NCBI GenBank assembly: GCA_000432735.1
Contig: FR887808.1
Location: forward strand, 1 to 64,000
Reading direction: 5' to 3'
Length of the DNA: 64,000 nucleotides
DNA from: Bacteroides sp. CAG:443
GTDB taxonomy: Bacteria > Bacteroidota > Bacteroidia > Bacteroidales > Bacteroidaceae
The notes under the pieces were generated by a model. The model searched no databases. It saw only the letters and a list, made by a program, of their open reading frames with translations, and was not told the DNA's origin. How positions within the stretch are numbered: the stretch's first letter is position 1; each line of letters starts with the position of its first letter. Shown piece by piece: positions 15,415 to 25,564 of the stretch. Position numbers and translations under genes: made by a program.

Positions 15415-16398
15415 TTAAAAATCTACATCGCTTCCCTTATTAACCAAAAGCTGATACTTGATATACCCTCCCGACTTAGAAGAATACTTAGTATAGATAG
15501 CGGTAATAGAACCCTTGTCGCCATTTTCCGGCAATGGATTCAAAGCAAAATTAGCATAACCGCTCACACGGAGAATCAGATTACCTATCTTATCTTTCTC
15601 ATCCGAAGCATTATACGTAAAGAGTGAAGAACCATAATAACGCTGATTATTATAGTTGTAGGCAAAAGTAGGAGTCAATCCCTCTTTATCATAATATTTA
15701 TTCGTATAAGTAGCTTCTGTAGAATTGTTCAGGTATACAGTTTCCAGATATTGTGGATAGGTATCGCCATCAAACGTTCCAGCCTTGTAAGTCAAGCCCT
15801 CAAAGCGAATCAGGCGTCCAAGGTGAGCATCACTCAGCACAGTCTTGTAATTCTGCGGGGTAACCACCAGCGTATCCGATGCTTCCAGTTTACCCAGCTC
15901 ACCGGCAAAGATATGTGCATTGCGCTCCATCTGAGTATCAAGGTTACGGTTGGCATAGTTTTTGGAAATATCTTCTGCAGTAGGAATACCGCCTACACTT
16001 AACATATAGCGATAGTTACCAATGGCAAGCCCTTTCAGCTTCACATACAATGTCTGTCCTACCTGATAGTACACATAGTTGCTCACCATTAGTTTCAATT
16101 CGATACCAGCCGTACCATCATAAATATAAACAGACTTATACACGTTGCCCGCCTGATCACTCGAAATCACCTTTCCTTTAATCACATAGTCTTCGGTTAT
16201 TTCCTTGTAACCAGCCAAAGGCACATTGGCACACATGTCTTTCAATTCTTTGATAGAAATAAGCTGACAGCCTTCCGACTCAAAATCGGCAGCCGTCCAA
16301 ACCTTAGCAGGAGCCGGTTCGTCAAAATCACTGTAGCAACTAGTAACACCCATGGAAAGTGCCACCATCAAACTACCTATTATCAATTTATTTATCAT
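15415..16398 (-). CDS. DUF5689 domain lipoprotein
   Basis: A 327-residue protein with a signal ending in the lipobox GVTSC (Cys21). The central region (about 45-170) has the DUF5689 pattern: ISIKELKD, YVIKGKVISSDQAGNVYKSVYIYDGTAGIELKL, and VGQTLYVKLKGLAIGNY, an OB-like beta domain found in Bacteroidetes surface proteins, often with nucleases. The C-terminal 150 residues are beta-rich and unassigned. It is the last gene of the operon, 21 bp after the TonB receptor gene, and is a likely surface partner of that receptor (inference). Confidence 0.8.
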   Translation of the reverse strand: MINKLIIGSLMVALSMGVTSCYSDFDEPAPAKVWTAADFESEGCQLISIKELKDMCANVPLAGYKEITEDYVIKGKVISSDQAGNVYKSVYIYDGTAGIELKLMVSNYVYYQVGQTLYVKLKGLAIGNYRYMLSVGGIPTAEDISKNYANRNLDTQMERNAHIFAGELGKLEASDTLVVTPQNYKTVLSDAHLGRLIRFEGLTYKAGTFDGDTYPQYLETVYLNNSTEATYTNKYYDKEGLTPTFAYNYNNQRYYGSSLFTYNASDEKDKIGNLILRVSGYANFALNPLPENGDKGSITAIYTKYSSKSGGYIKYQLLVNKGSDVDF

Positions 16399-16419
16399 AA
16401 CAATAGTTCTTTTTCAGGG

Positions 16420-19167
16420 TTAGAAACGGAAATATAAATTCAAGTAATAATTGGTACCAAACATATAGAAGTATTTAGAATCGAAAGGCTGGTAAGTAAG
16501 CGTACTTGCCTCCTTGTTCTTCAACAGACGAATCTGTTCATAACCACCAGTCTTAATATTCTGATTGTTCAGCAAATTATCTACACTCAGACTGAATCCC
16601 AACGTATAAGAACGGTTGATGTACCAGTTCTTGCCAATACTTGCATTCAGTACATAAGCCGCATCAAATTTCTCCTGACCACGAATATCTTCCAGCATTG
16701 CAGGATTTTCAAGCATCGGCTTAGTCAGTACAGCATCAGTACGATACAGCGGGCTCATCGACAGATACATGTTGTTATAATAATTCAGGTCGAGTGACGC
16801 AAATATATTATTGCGACTACGATAAGACAAACCGATATTGGCAGCTGTCTGCGGAGTACTTTCTACTCGCTTGTTTTTCCAGTAAACCTTTCCCTGGTTG
16901 ATGATTGCCGCACTATTATCCTGAATCTGTACATAATTCGGATTATTCGAATAAATATACTGTCCCCAGCTCAAAGCTCCTTTCAGTGACAAACCTTCAT
17001 ACAATGGTATAGAAGCAGCCACTTCCAGTCCGAAATGCTGTTTGTTGATGCCGCTCATAGCAAAATTGGAATAAGTAGCTTCCACGTCATCATAGTAAGA
17101 AATTACCTTCGTCTGGTCTGTAAAAGTTGTATAGTAACCAGAAACACGTGCCTTGAAATCTCCCATGCGGAAATTATAAGAAGCATCCACTCCAAAGATT
17201 TTCTCTGCTTTTACTCCGGGGGTAACATCATTACGTGTACGAGGAGAAACAAAAGCCGACTGGAACGAAGGTGCGTCTTGCATGTACACAATGTTAGCTT
17301 CAAAATTATGAGCAGAAGAAAGTACATAACGGAAATTAGCCTTAACCTTGTAAGTCAGGTAATCCAGCAAATCAGAATCTCCCTTGGAATTCTCATAGAA
17401 CAATCCCTTACGCCAGATACCGTGACGCCATAGAGCAGCATATCCCAGTTCGGCACCCAGTCCTATCTGCAGGTTATTCAGAGAGAAATCATATTGCAGC
17501 CATCCACGACCATTGAACACATTTGCATAATAATCGTAGCTATATTTATCGCCCACACGTGCGATAGGAGCTCTTCCGTACTGCTCATAATAATCCATGT
17601 TGTTCTGGTATGAAATGATATCGATACCCAGATCGCGTTCAGCAAACTTGTCGATATCAACCCAGTAATCACCACCCAGCAAGTCTTTAACCTCGCTGTA
17701 ATATTCTGTACGGTTACGGCGTACATTGATACCTCCATTCAGTTTCGAACTGTTCTTGAAAAGATGAGAGAACTGAGTATAGAAGTTCCAGTCGAGCTGG
17801 TCTGTATGACGCTCCTCTATCATGTTGATAGAACGATGACCGTCTCCGTATGCTTCATTGACCGGCTGGTTACGGTTTATCATGTACAAGTTGTCCCAGT
17901 TAATGTAACGGATATTGTCTGTATTTGCCATCCATGCTTCCTGCAACCAAGCTCCAGTAGAAGTATTAGGATAGTAGCTTGGCAAATAGCGGTAATAGTC
18001 AGGACGAGGATCCGGTCCACCATACCATGTCAATGCAGAATAACCATTCTGACCAAAGCGAAGTGATGTTGCCACGTTCAGCTGAGTACGGTCTGTAATG
18101 TCGAATGTATAGTTAAGCATAGCCAGAGGTTCGTGGTAATCACGCACACGTGCATTACGGCGTTTGCCGTTCTGCCAGCCCCAGTTTGGATTATAGTAAT
18201 TGTTTCCCACCAAGTCGTATGCCTCCTGTGTAGAAGCCTGCTGTGCACCACGTTCTGTAGGAGCACCCAAGACTGTCAGAGACAAGCGATGCTGCGGATT
18301 AAACTGCTTTTCTACGGCAGCAAAATAACCATAAGCATTGTAATATACACCATTTACATATGCATTGTTTCCCTGACGGGTAGATACGGAAAATGCATAC
18401 GACCATCCATTATCCTGCACACCAGAAGAATAAGTAAGCATACCACGGAAGCGGTACATTGAGTTTGTGCTAACCAAGCTGGCTCTCAACCCCTTACGCA
18501 TTTGTGAAGGACGAGTGTTGATATTAGTTACTCCACCAATACCACCAATTCCCATCTCTCCCATTTCCAGTCCGGTAGTTACTTCCTGATTGCGTGTTGC
18601 ATCATTCAATCCACTCCAGAGCGACCATGGTGTATAACCGGTCATTGCATCGTTCAACTGAATGCCGTTCATGTATACATCCGAGAACTGAGAGTCATAT
18701 CCACGTACGTTGAAACGCATTTCACTGAATTGATAAGAAGCGATATTATTGAAAACATCCTTTGATGCCGACAACGAAGTAGGCAACGACTGTGCATCTT
18801 CCATAGTTTCCGTATCAAACTCTGCAAATATCGCATCATCCAGCACAGGTTGACGATTGGCAGGAACCATGATAACACGCATTTCACGCATGTTCTTTCC
18901 GACACGTACCGGTAAAGTTAAATCTTCAAACTCTGCAGTTTCAAAACGCAGTTCATACTCACCGGGAGCCACATTCTCGAAGAAGAATTCACCTTTGTCA
19001 TCAGTCGACGCAGTACGGTCGCCTGGAACGAGTGTAATCTTTACGTTATCAATTTTTGCACGTGTAGTACGCGATATGACCGTACCCTTAATGCCTCCTC
19101 CCGTCTGGGCAAATCCCGTAACGGCAAGCAGCGACATCAGTAAAAACAATAATGTCTTGAATTTCAT
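16420..19167 (-). CDS. TonB-dependent receptor of the nuclease locus
   Basis: A 915-residue outer-membrane receptor. It has a signal peptide (residues 1-20, ending GFAQ), a carboxypeptidase-regulatory-like domain (about 22-105), a plug (MRFNVRGYDSQFSDVYMNGIQL, GIGGIGGVTNINTRPS) and a beta-barrel ending in FGTNYYLNLYFRF, with the terminal Phe. It lacks the usual SusC signature and has no SusD partner beside it. Neighbours are an EEP phosphodiesterase upstream (18 bp) and a DUF5689 lipoprotein downstream. Import of a nucleotide or phosphodiester product is the contextual guess. Confidence 0.88.
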   Translation of the reverse strand: MKFKTLLFLLMSLLAVTGFAQTGGGIKGTVISRTTRAKIDNVKITLVPGDRTASTDDKGEFFFENVAPGEYELRFETAEFEDLTLPVRVGKNMREMRVIMVPANRQPVLDDAIFAEFDTETMEDAQSLPTSLSASKDVFNNIASYQFSEMRFNVRGYDSQFSDVYMNGIQLNDAMTGYTPWSLWSGLNDATRNQEVTTGLEMGEMGIGGIGGVTNINTRPSQMRKGLRASLVSTNSMYRFRGMLTYSSGVQDNGWSYAFSVSTRQGNNAYVNGVYYNAYGYFAAVEKQFNPQHRLSLTVLGAPTERGAQQASTQEAYDLVGNNYYNPNWGWQNGKRRNARVRDYHEPLAMLNYTFDITDRTQLNVATSLRFGQNGYSALTWYGGPDPRPDYYRYLPSYYPNTSTGAWLQEAWMANTDNIRYINWDNLYMINRNQPVNEAYGDGHRSINMIEERHTDQLDWNFYTQFSHLFKNSSKLNGGINVRRNRTEYYSEVKDLLGGDYWVDIDKFAERDLGIDIISYQNNMDYYEQYGRAPIARVGDKYSYDYYANVFNGRGWLQYDFSLNNLQIGLGAELGYAALWRHGIWRKGLFYENSKGDSDLLDYLTYKVKANFRYVLSSAHNFEANIVYMQDAPSFQSAFVSPRTRNDVTPGVKAEKIFGVDASYNFRMGDFKARVSGYYTTFTDQTKVISYYDDVEATYSNFAMSGINKQHFGLEVAASIPLYEGLSLKGALSWGQYIYSNNPNYVQIQDNSAAIINQGKVYWKNKRVESTPQTAANIGLSYRSRNNIFASLDLNYYNNMYLSMSPLYRTDAVLTKPMLENPAMLEDIRGQEKFDAAYVLNASIGKNWYINRSYTLGFSLSVDNLLNNQNIKTGGYEQIRLLKNKEASTLTYQPFDSKYFYMFGTNYYLNLYFRF

Positions 19168-19185
19168 AAAATTGTAATTATTTGA

Positions 19186-20229
19186 TTACTTACCTATATA
19201 AATATACACCGGAAAATGGTCACTGAAACCTCCCTGAAAGTTATTACCTACAAAAGTACGCAACGGATATCCCTTATATTGTCCTTCCTTCTGTACCATG
19301 TAGTGACGTCTGAAGATGTTACCGTAAAATTTCGATTTTTCCGATTTCTGAATCTGCAACTTTCCTTTCTCGTTATCCAGCAAGTTTCCACTTACTACGA
19401 TATTGTCGAAAATATTCCACGCATCGCCATATGCCAGTGTTCCATATCCAGCCTTCAGCAAGGCAGCATACGGTGCATAATAGTCGGCAGGCTGAACCTC
19501 CTTTACCTTTATCTTAGCTCCCATACCTTCGGCTCCGGAAACGCTTTCGTCTATTGGGTCATCATTAAAGTCACCCATCATGACCACTTTCGTAGCAGGA
19601 CGCAAGGCACGGACAGAATCTGCAATTTGGCGCATCTGCCGTCCCACTGCCACACGCTTGAATTCGGAAGCCTCTTTTCCTCCCAGTCGTGAAGGCCAGT
19701 GTGCCACCATAAACAGGAAATCTTCTCCTTCTATCTTTCCCCACATCGTTACAATGTCACGTGTCTTGAAGTCGGGCAATGAAGGAATTACCGTACGAAT
19801 AGCCTTCGAACCTTCCAGCTTCAGCACATCCGGACGATAGATGAAGGCAGCATCTACACCACGTGCTTCGGGAGAATCATAATGTACAATCCGATAATTG
19901 GCTGGTGCCAACTTTTGAGTAGCAACAATATCCTCCAGTACATTACGGTTTTCCACCTCACATACACCTATAACTGCCGGATAATCCTTGTTGATAGCTG
20001 CTATGTCAAAAAAGACTTTTTCTATATTATGCAACTTTTTATCATACTTATCCTGAGTCCACTTCTTAGGTCCGTCAGGAGTAAACTCATCATCGAGAAC
20101 ATCCGGATCATTTTGTGTATCGAAAAAGTTCTCAAGATTGTAAAACACTACTTTGTAGGGCTTTTTCTGTGCGTATCCCGACACAGACAATGCAACGAGC
20201 AATACCCCAAGCATTAATATTCGTTTCAT
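19186..20229 (-). CDS. Secreted endonuclease/exonuclease/phosphatase (EEP) protein
   Basis: A 347-residue protein with a cleavable signal (residues 1-20, GYAQ). All EEP motifs are present: FYNLENFFDTQND, VIGVCEVENR (metal-binding Glu), YDSPEARGVDAAFIYRP, AHWPSRLGG, MGDFNDDP and the terminal GGFSDHFPVYI (catalytic His pair region). EEP enzymes cut phosphodiester bonds in DNA, RNA or other esters with Mg2+. No lipobox, so it is periplasmic or secreted. It is paralogous to the 342-residue protein at 24455-25483. Confidence 0.87.
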   Translation of the reverse strand: MKRILMLGVLLVALSVSGYAQKKPYKVVFYNLENFFDTQNDPDVLDDEFTPDGPKKWTQDKYDKKLHNIEKVFFDIAAINKDYPAVIGVCEVENRNVLEDIVATQKLAPANYRIVHYDSPEARGVDAAFIYRPDVLKLEGSKAIRTVIPSLPDFKTRDIVTMWGKIEGEDFLFMVAHWPSRLGGKEASEFKRVAVGRQMRQIADSVRALRPATKVVMMGDFNDDPIDESVSGAEGMGAKIKVKEVQPADYYAPYAALLKAGYGTLAYGDAWNIFDNIVVSGNLLDNEKGKLQIQKSEKSKFYGNIFRRHYMVQKEGQYKGYPLRTFVGNNFQGGFSDHFPVYIYIGK

Positions 20230-20240
20230 ACTTATAGAAA

Positions 20241-21431
20241 TTAGTTAAGATTCCATTCAATGGCATTGAAATCGTTTTTCACTTCCTGCGGTATACCCGG
20301 GAAGAAAGTAAATCCGGTAAGTTGTTCTATTTCGGAAACTTTTTTACATATAGCTTTCGACGGCTGTGATTCTGAATAAGCTTTATTCTCCAGCCAAAAG
20401 CCGATAGTCTGCAACTGAGAAGCATCACACTGATTCACCCATTTGCCAGAAACTCCCGATTTGGTTCGTAAAAGAACCTTGAAATAATGAGTCGGCACAT
20501 CTACCTTTACTCCATTATTATCGGTAGCCTGTTTGGAAGCATTCCCATAATAAGCTCCAGTCACCACGTAAAGTGTATCAGAGCACATATAGCTTTTACG
20601 TAATTTATCCTCCAGGTTCATCCAGATAGACTGATTTAACCCCTTTCCTGTCTGAGGAGTCTGATTTGAAAAATAGAAGGTCTGCGCATTCATCTCACGA
20701 GTCATTGTCCGGTCGGCCGACGGAATCTGATGTCCGCGATCGTAAGCAGGATATTCCTTATATGCCCTAGCTACAAATATCTGATATTCTTCTGCAATAT
20801 CCGGATCGTATATCCACTCATCGGTTCTATCTAAGCCACCAATATAGCAGCTATGAAGCGGATAGGCAACCCAAAGTGCACCTTTGTGTGATTTATCATA
20901 GCACATAGAATAATTACGAACTTCTTTTCCGTTCAAATTAACATAATGGGTTACATACTGGAAATTAGTACCTTCTTTATATGCGGGAATCTCTGCCCAC
21001 GATGTAGAAAATTCAGGACTATTTACCTGTCCTTTTTGTGAAAGCGTAAGAACTGTCTGCTTTCCTCCAGCAAAACTGACTGTGACAGTAGCCTGACGCT
21101 GTGCATCATTGATATTGTCCGAATAATAGACATATAATACATTCATACCCTCCACCAATGTACCTTCCTTGGTAGCAATCTTTGATGAAAGAGAAAAAGA
21201 ACACCATTCTGATCCTTCCGTAATTTCAGCCTGCCACTGAGTTCCTGCTGTACCTTCCATCCGGATAGCAGCATTACCTTTCTGAGCAGCTACAGATGAA
21301 GAATTGTTCCAATAAGCCGTTCCGGAAGGAGCAATCTCTGCACCCTCATCACTTCCGCACGCCCACAATGTAAGCGAGAGAAATGCTATTAAAAAATAAC
21401 GGAACATAGTTGTTTGCTTGTTTTTGTTCAC
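20241..21431 (-). CDS. Secreted DNA/RNA non-specific endonuclease, lipoprotein
   Basis: A 396-residue protein. Its signal ends in the lipobox LWAC; the likely start is Met9 (plus 21407), which gives a compact signal. Residues 40-135 resemble a BACON/Ig-like beta domain. Residues 150-390 are a beta-beta-alpha-Me (NucA/EndoG) nuclease: DRGH at 231-234 with catalytic His234, then SNQTPQTGKGLNQSIWMNLE carrying the metal-binding Asn. This family cuts DNA and RNA without sequence preference. In this operon it would produce oligonucleotides outside the cell for the two EEP enzymes. Confidence 0.9.
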   Translation of the reverse strand: MNKNKQTTMFRYFLIAFLSLTLWACGSDEGAEIAPSGTAYWNNSSSVAAQKGNAAIRMEGTAGTQWQAEITEGSEWCSFSLSSKIATKEGTLVEGMNVLYVYYSDNINDAQRQATVTVSFAGGKQTVLTLSQKGQVNSPEFSTSWAEIPAYKEGTNFQYVTHYVNLNGKEVRNYSMCYDKSHKGALWVAYPLHSCYIGGLDRTDEWIYDPDIAEEYQIFVARAYKEYPAYDRGHQIPSADRTMTREMNAQTFYFSNQTPQTGKGLNQSIWMNLEDKLRKSYMCSDTLYVVTGAYYGNASKQATDNNGVKVDVPTHYFKVLLRTKSGVSGKWVNQCDASQLQTIGFWLENKAYSESQPSKAICKKVSEIEQLTGFTFFPGIPQEVKNDFNAIEWNLN

Positions 21432-21480
21432 TCCAAAAATATTTAGGGGGTTACATAAAAAATCGACTCTTCACGAGAGG

Positions 21481-21528
21481 AAACGAATCCGGTTGCATCG
21501 TTAATTGATGCAACCAGATTCGTTTTTA
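21481..21528 (-). terminator. Strong hairpin between first and second genes of operon B
   Basis: AAACGAATC (21481-21489) plus GGTTGCATC (21491-21499) pair with GATGCAACC (21507-21515) plus GATTCGTTT (21517-21525), interrupted only by one C/A mismatch. In the minus direction the following tract is short (TTTCC), so it may terminate only part of the transcripts. No convincing second promoter is seen before 21431. Confidence 0.6.
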
Positions 21529-21550
21529 TTCTGGAATATTCAAATTCAGA

Positions 21551-23944
21551 TTATTCGTAAACCAGTTCCAGCTTGGTAAACTGAGCATTGTACTTATTTG
21601 TTACAAGTACTCTGTAGGCAGTATTTACAGAAGTACCCGTCAATGAATAGGTATAAGTAAAGTCTGTCTTATTATCCCATTTCACAGCTTCACCACCAGC
21701 AACTATATTGTTGTTTGCATCTGCAATTCCAACAATTACGCTTGCAGAAGAACCGACACGACTAACAGCTACCACTTTTACAAGCTTCTTACCACTTACA
21801 GCAGGCAGTTCTATATATGCCTTCGTTTTACCAATCAGCAAGTAGAACGAATCATCCGACGAAGCTGCACGATAATATCCACCGTCGTTAGAAGCCATCA
21901 ATGTGAGTTCTGTTCCTCCGAACGAGAAGGTTTCTCTTGCTGTTTTCTTTTCAGTTGATGATGCAGGGAAACCAGCTGGATAAGCAGATTCCGGTGTAAA
22001 GTCAACTGTAATAGTCTGCTGTTCGCCAGAAGATTTGCCACTGACTGTTACCGGTACTTCTACAGAAGAAGAAGTTCCATCCAATGTAATCTTCAAAGTC
22101 TGAGATACAGATTCAGCCGATGCATTAGCCTGTGCTTTCACTGTTACGACATTTCCGCTTACGGTAGCCGACAAGATACCAGACAAACCAGAAGTGCTCA
22201 AAGTCTTACCTTCGCCATTGGCTACGGTTACAGTAATATCTTTAGTACCGCCTTCTGCAGCAAAACTAACTTTTTCAGGATTAACGCCTGTAATGACAGG
22301 TTCTGAAGAAGAGAACGCCTTTACATCATTCAAGTTACGTGGAGCAATCTGTGCAGCACTTCTGTACATAGTAGCCACACCAGTCAAATCGCCCGTTGCT
22401 TTTGTATAAGTCTGACCTGCAAATACAGAGCCAGCCTGACAATATACTGTTATGTTGGTTCCATCAGCAGTAAACGTATGAGTATCATACTTGTCGGCAG
22501 TACACCAAGTTCCTGAACCGTCTGAAGAAACATTCTTAATAGTAACAGTCATAGCCTGATAGGCAGCCAGTTTATCGGCAGTAATGACAATCGGAGTAAC
22601 GTTTGCCGTTCCAATCTTCTCTACTTTACACCAAGTTTCATCCTTAGAACCGGTAACTTCATACAGTCCGCTATAATTCTGAACCTTAGCAGCACCTTTC
22701 ATTAATGTAACTTTCACTTTATCACCCATCTTCAACCCTAAAGTCTTAGGATCAACCTGACTGCCGTAAAGAGTCACACCGTTCTTTTCGCTTGTAGCAC
22801 CCTCTACTGCAACCTGCAAGTTGTTGGTTGTATAGTTTCCACTTTCCACGTCAGCCTGTACTACAGCTTCGAAGAAACGGTCTGCATTGGCATCAATCAC
22901 TGCACCTGTACTCATCGGTTCAGGCATCAAGGCTATCAATTCAGGAATTGTAATGGCAGTAGCCTCACCCGGTTCAACCACAGAACCACCTTCAAGGTCG
23001 ACTTCCTGACCACCGTTTCCTGTAGCCAGTGTGATATCATCCAGACGATATACAGAAGATTCGTTTGCTGTAAAGCGGATATACAGTTCAGAAGCAGCCT
23101 TCTTCAGTGTAAAGTTGGCAGTAGCAAAAATCCAGTACGGAGTTTCAGTATCTCCGTTGTTCTTTTCGTAAGCAATTTCAGTCCATGCAGTACCATTGGC
23201 ACTCACTTCAACTTTGAACTTGCTTGTATCGAATGTATTGTCATACTGACCATCATCTCCCATGCTTGAGCGGCTTCCACCGAAAGTCAACTTCAAGTTA
23301 GTCTGTCCTTCAGCCAAAGCGATTTTCTGGATATCGAAAGTAGCAGGGGCACTACCGAAAAATACGGCATTAGGACCAGAAGCTCCTTCGTAAGCATCCG
23401 TATTGGCAAGACCAGACGAACGTACAGTCGTATTATTGCCGGCATAAGTTACATTTGCAGCACTATCACCCGTCTTGTTCCATCCCGTATAACCTGAAAC
23501 AGATGGTTTACCAGAAGCATCCGCATTACCAACTGTTTCGCTATAAAGAACTTTGGATTCAACTACCACACCACTCTTCACTGTCACGGTAGCAGTTTTC
23601 AACGGACCAGACTGGTTACCGATAGTGATATTGATCTTAGCCTCACCGTTTGTTCCTTCAGGTACACTTACCTGAACGGTAGCAGATCCCTCACCAGAAG
23701 TCTTTGAAAGAGTAACCCAATTAGCGTTATCTTCCACAGTAGCATTCCATGGACGGTTTGTAGAAATATCAAACGATTGAGTACCGCCATTCTCAAATGT
23801 CAATGTAGTAGGATCAACTTCCAGATAAGGAGCTTCTGTATCGTCATTATCGTCCACACAGGCAGTAAACGAGACAGTTAGCACCATGAGCAGCAGCCCA
23901 TACCAAAAACTTAAAGACTTTAATTTTGCCATTTTGTTTTTCAT
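21551..23944 (-). CDS. Multi-domain surface lipoprotein (BACON, DUF5689)
   Basis: A 797-residue protein with signal and lipobox SFTAC near residue 29. Visible order: a BACON domain (about 38-125, LTFENGGTQSFDISTNRPWNA); a beta-sandwich like a carbohydrate or nucleic-acid binding module (130-310); a DUF5689 OB-like domain (about 330-530, ITIPELIALMPEP, TLYGSQVD); a second BACON/Ig-like domain (545-630); and a C-terminal beta domain. No catalytic motif is seen. As the first gene of operon B it is a candidate surface binding protein that plays the SusD/SusE-like role, which is inference. Confidence 0.72.
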   Translation of the reverse strand: MKNKMAKLKSLSFWYGLLLMVLTVSFTACVDDNDDTEAPYLEVDPTTLTFENGGTQSFDISTNRPWNATVEDNANWVTLSKTSGEGSATVQVSVPEGTNGEAKINITIGNQSGPLKTATVTVKSGVVVESKVLYSETVGNADASGKPSVSGYTGWNKTGDSAANVTYAGNNTTVRSSGLANTDAYEGASGPNAVFFGSAPATFDIQKIALAEGQTNLKLTFGGSRSSMGDDGQYDNTFDTSKFKVEVSANGTAWTEIAYEKNNGDTETPYWIFATANFTLKKAASELYIRFTANESSVYRLDDITLATGNGGQEVDLEGGSVVEPGEATAITIPELIALMPEPMSTGAVIDANADRFFEAVVQADVESGNYTTNNLQVAVEGATSEKNGVTLYGSQVDPKTLGLKMGDKVKVTLMKGAAKVQNYSGLYEVTGSKDETWCKVEKIGTANVTPIVITADKLAAYQAMTVTIKNVSSDGSGTWCTADKYDTHTFTADGTNITVYCQAGSVFAGQTYTKATGDLTGVATMYRSAAQIAPRNLNDVKAFSSSEPVITGVNPEKVSFAAEGGTKDITVTVANGEGKTLSTSGLSGILSATVSGNVVTVKAQANASAESVSQTLKITLDGTSSSVEVPVTVSGKSSGEQQTITVDFTPESAYPAGFPASSTEKKTARETFSFGGTELTLMASNDGGYYRAASSDDSFYLLIGKTKAYIELPAVSGKKLVKVVAVSRVGSSASVIVGIADANNNIVAGGEAVKWDNKTDFTYTYSLTGTSVNTAYRVLVTNKYNAQFTKLELVYE

Positions 23945-24077
23945 TAAAAGTTAATATGCATTTTCACTAGTCAAATTATTATTCTAACATCTAAAAATAA
24001 AAAGTATACAGCAAACAAAATTAATCCAGCATATCCTTTTACACCAATCAACTGCTTACTTACCCCTAAAGGGGAAA

Positions 24078-24151
24078 CAAATATAATAAAAATAATTAAA
24101 AATCAGGTTCTTAATTCAAAAAATATTACCACATTAACGTCGTTATGTTAA
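24078..24151 (-). promoter_or_regulatory. Operon B promoter with shared split motif
   Basis: On the minus strand: -7 box TATATTTG (plus 24078-24085), no -33 box, then 44 bp upstream the motif TTAACATAA-N4-GTTAATGTG (plus 24130-24151). The same -7 box, the same 44-bp gap and the same two 9-mers occur before operon A (30073-30146). This suggests activator-dependent transcription by a common regulator. The rest of 23945-24454 is AT-rich and holds no gene; an alternative -7 TAATTTTG is at 24016-24023. Confidence 0.7.
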
Positions 24152-24454
24152 CGACATTTATTTTATCAATAAATAATATTATATAGTATGACATCCATAA
24201 AGAAAAAAACAGTGTCAAACCATATAAATAAATAACACTATTTCTAAAAAGCAGAGTATAACGTTATAAATTATCAGGTCAGATTAAAATTAATCAATAT
24301 GAAATATCACCAACCAAATTATGATTTATATCACTTCCTCAAAATCTCATAACCCGGCAATCCATAAACGACGTATGATAGACCTTCTTTGTCCTATCAG
24401 ACAATCTTTCCTGACAAAAATCCATAATTTTACGATCAGTCCCAATCAGTATTC

Positions 24455-25483
24455 TCATCTTTTTTTAATAAAAAACACTACCGTCGGCAAATGATCGCTA
24501 TATCCGTTCATCCATCTGCCTCCTGCCTGTGTTCTTAAAGGATAACCTTTATATTTACCATCCGCTTGTATAAGAAAATCGCGTCTAAAGATTTCATGAT
24601 TCAAATAACTCAACTTTTTATGTCGCTTATTCAAAAAATTACCTGTAAAAACAATCTGGTCGAACAAATTCCATTTGCCTCTATATTTTAATGTTCCTTC
24701 ACCTTCAGCTAATGTATTCCACCAAGGATTATACAAATCACCTTTCTTTACATTCTTCATGTTACGTTTTGCCCCCAAGGCCTCTGCCATACTCTTATCC
24801 ATAGGATCATCGTTCATATCGCCCATGATTACAATTTTGATTTTCGAGTCCAGACGCTGCAGTGAATCCTTCAGCGCACGTACTTGCATGCCAGCACGTT
24901 CGCGAGCAGAGGATGCTGCTCCACGTGACGGCCAATGGTTTACAATAAAAGCTACACGTTCGCCAGCCAATCTACCATCTGCTATTAGAAAACCTCGTGT
25001 AGGACGATCTGTAGGCTGGGCCAATACATAAGGAACCAGTTTAGTAGCTGTCACCGTGTACAGCTTTGGATTATAAAAGAAAGCACAATCTACCCCACGT
25101 TCATCAGGCCCTTCATAATGAATAATCTCATACCCCCGATTGGCCAGTGCAGGCTGCTTTAACAAATCTTCCAATACATGGCGGTTTTCGACTTCTGCCA
25201 TACCTATTACAGCGGCCCCTTCAGAAGTCTTGTCAGTAGCCAGTAAACCAAGTACTGTCGACATATTTTTCAGTTTCGACTGATATTTTGTATTATCCCA
25301 TTTGTTTCTTCCTTCGGGTAAATACTCATAATCTTTCTTACCCTCATCGTGTATTGTATCGAACAAATTTTCAAGGTTATAAAAGGCAACTCCGTAAATA
25401 TTACCATTCTGCTCTTGAGCGTAACCAGTAATAACCAGACACACCCAGAAAAACGTAAACAAATATTTCTTCATATCAAACAT
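24455..25483 (-). CDS. Secreted EEP-family phosphodiesterase
   Basis: A 342-residue protein with a signal peptide (ending TGYAQ); the start may be Met4 at 25474. EEP motifs are complete: FYNLENLFDTIHD, VIGMAEVENR, YEGPDERGVDCAFFYNP, NHWPSRGAASSARERAG, MGDMNDDP, and NGYSDHLPTVV at the end. It is clearly paralogous to the protein at 19186-20229 (same GWxNxFDxIV region and C-terminus), so each of the two operons carries one copy. Last gene of operon A; no clear terminator follows. Confidence 0.87.
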   Translation of the reverse strand: MFDMKKYLFTFFWVCLVITGYAQEQNGNIYGVAFYNLENLFDTIHDEGKKDYEYLPEGRNKWDNTKYQSKLKNMSTVLGLLATDKTSEGAAVIGMAEVENRHVLEDLLKQPALANRGYEIIHYEGPDERGVDCAFFYNPKLYTVTATKLVPYVLAQPTDRPTRGFLIADGRLAGERVAFIVNHWPSRGAASSARERAGMQVRALKDSLQRLDSKIKIVIMGDMNDDPMDKSMAEALGAKRNMKNVKKGDLYNPWWNTLAEGEGTLKYRGKWNLFDQIVFTGNFLNKRHKKLSYLNHEIFRRDFLIQADGKYKGYPLRTQAGGRWMNGYSDHLPTVVFFIKKR

Positions 25484-25499
25484 TACTTCTACAGATAAC

Positions 25500-25539
25500 A
25501 GAGGGACTGAACGTGAACAATCACATCCAATCCCCCTCT
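25500..25539 (-). repeat. Intercistronic hairpin in operon A
   Basis: AGAGGG (25500-25505) pairs with CCCTCT (25534-25539), with GTGA/TCAC (25513-25516, 25521-25524) pairing inside. There is no T tract on the minus side, so it is more likely a processing or stability element than a terminator. Confidence 0.4.
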
Positions 25540-25564
25540 ATTATTAAAAACAAATCTATCACTA

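Noticed and set aside
24360..24454. Terminator for operon A
   Set aside because: Only weak interrupted pairing (TTTGTC/GACAAA) without a T tract; not enough to call.
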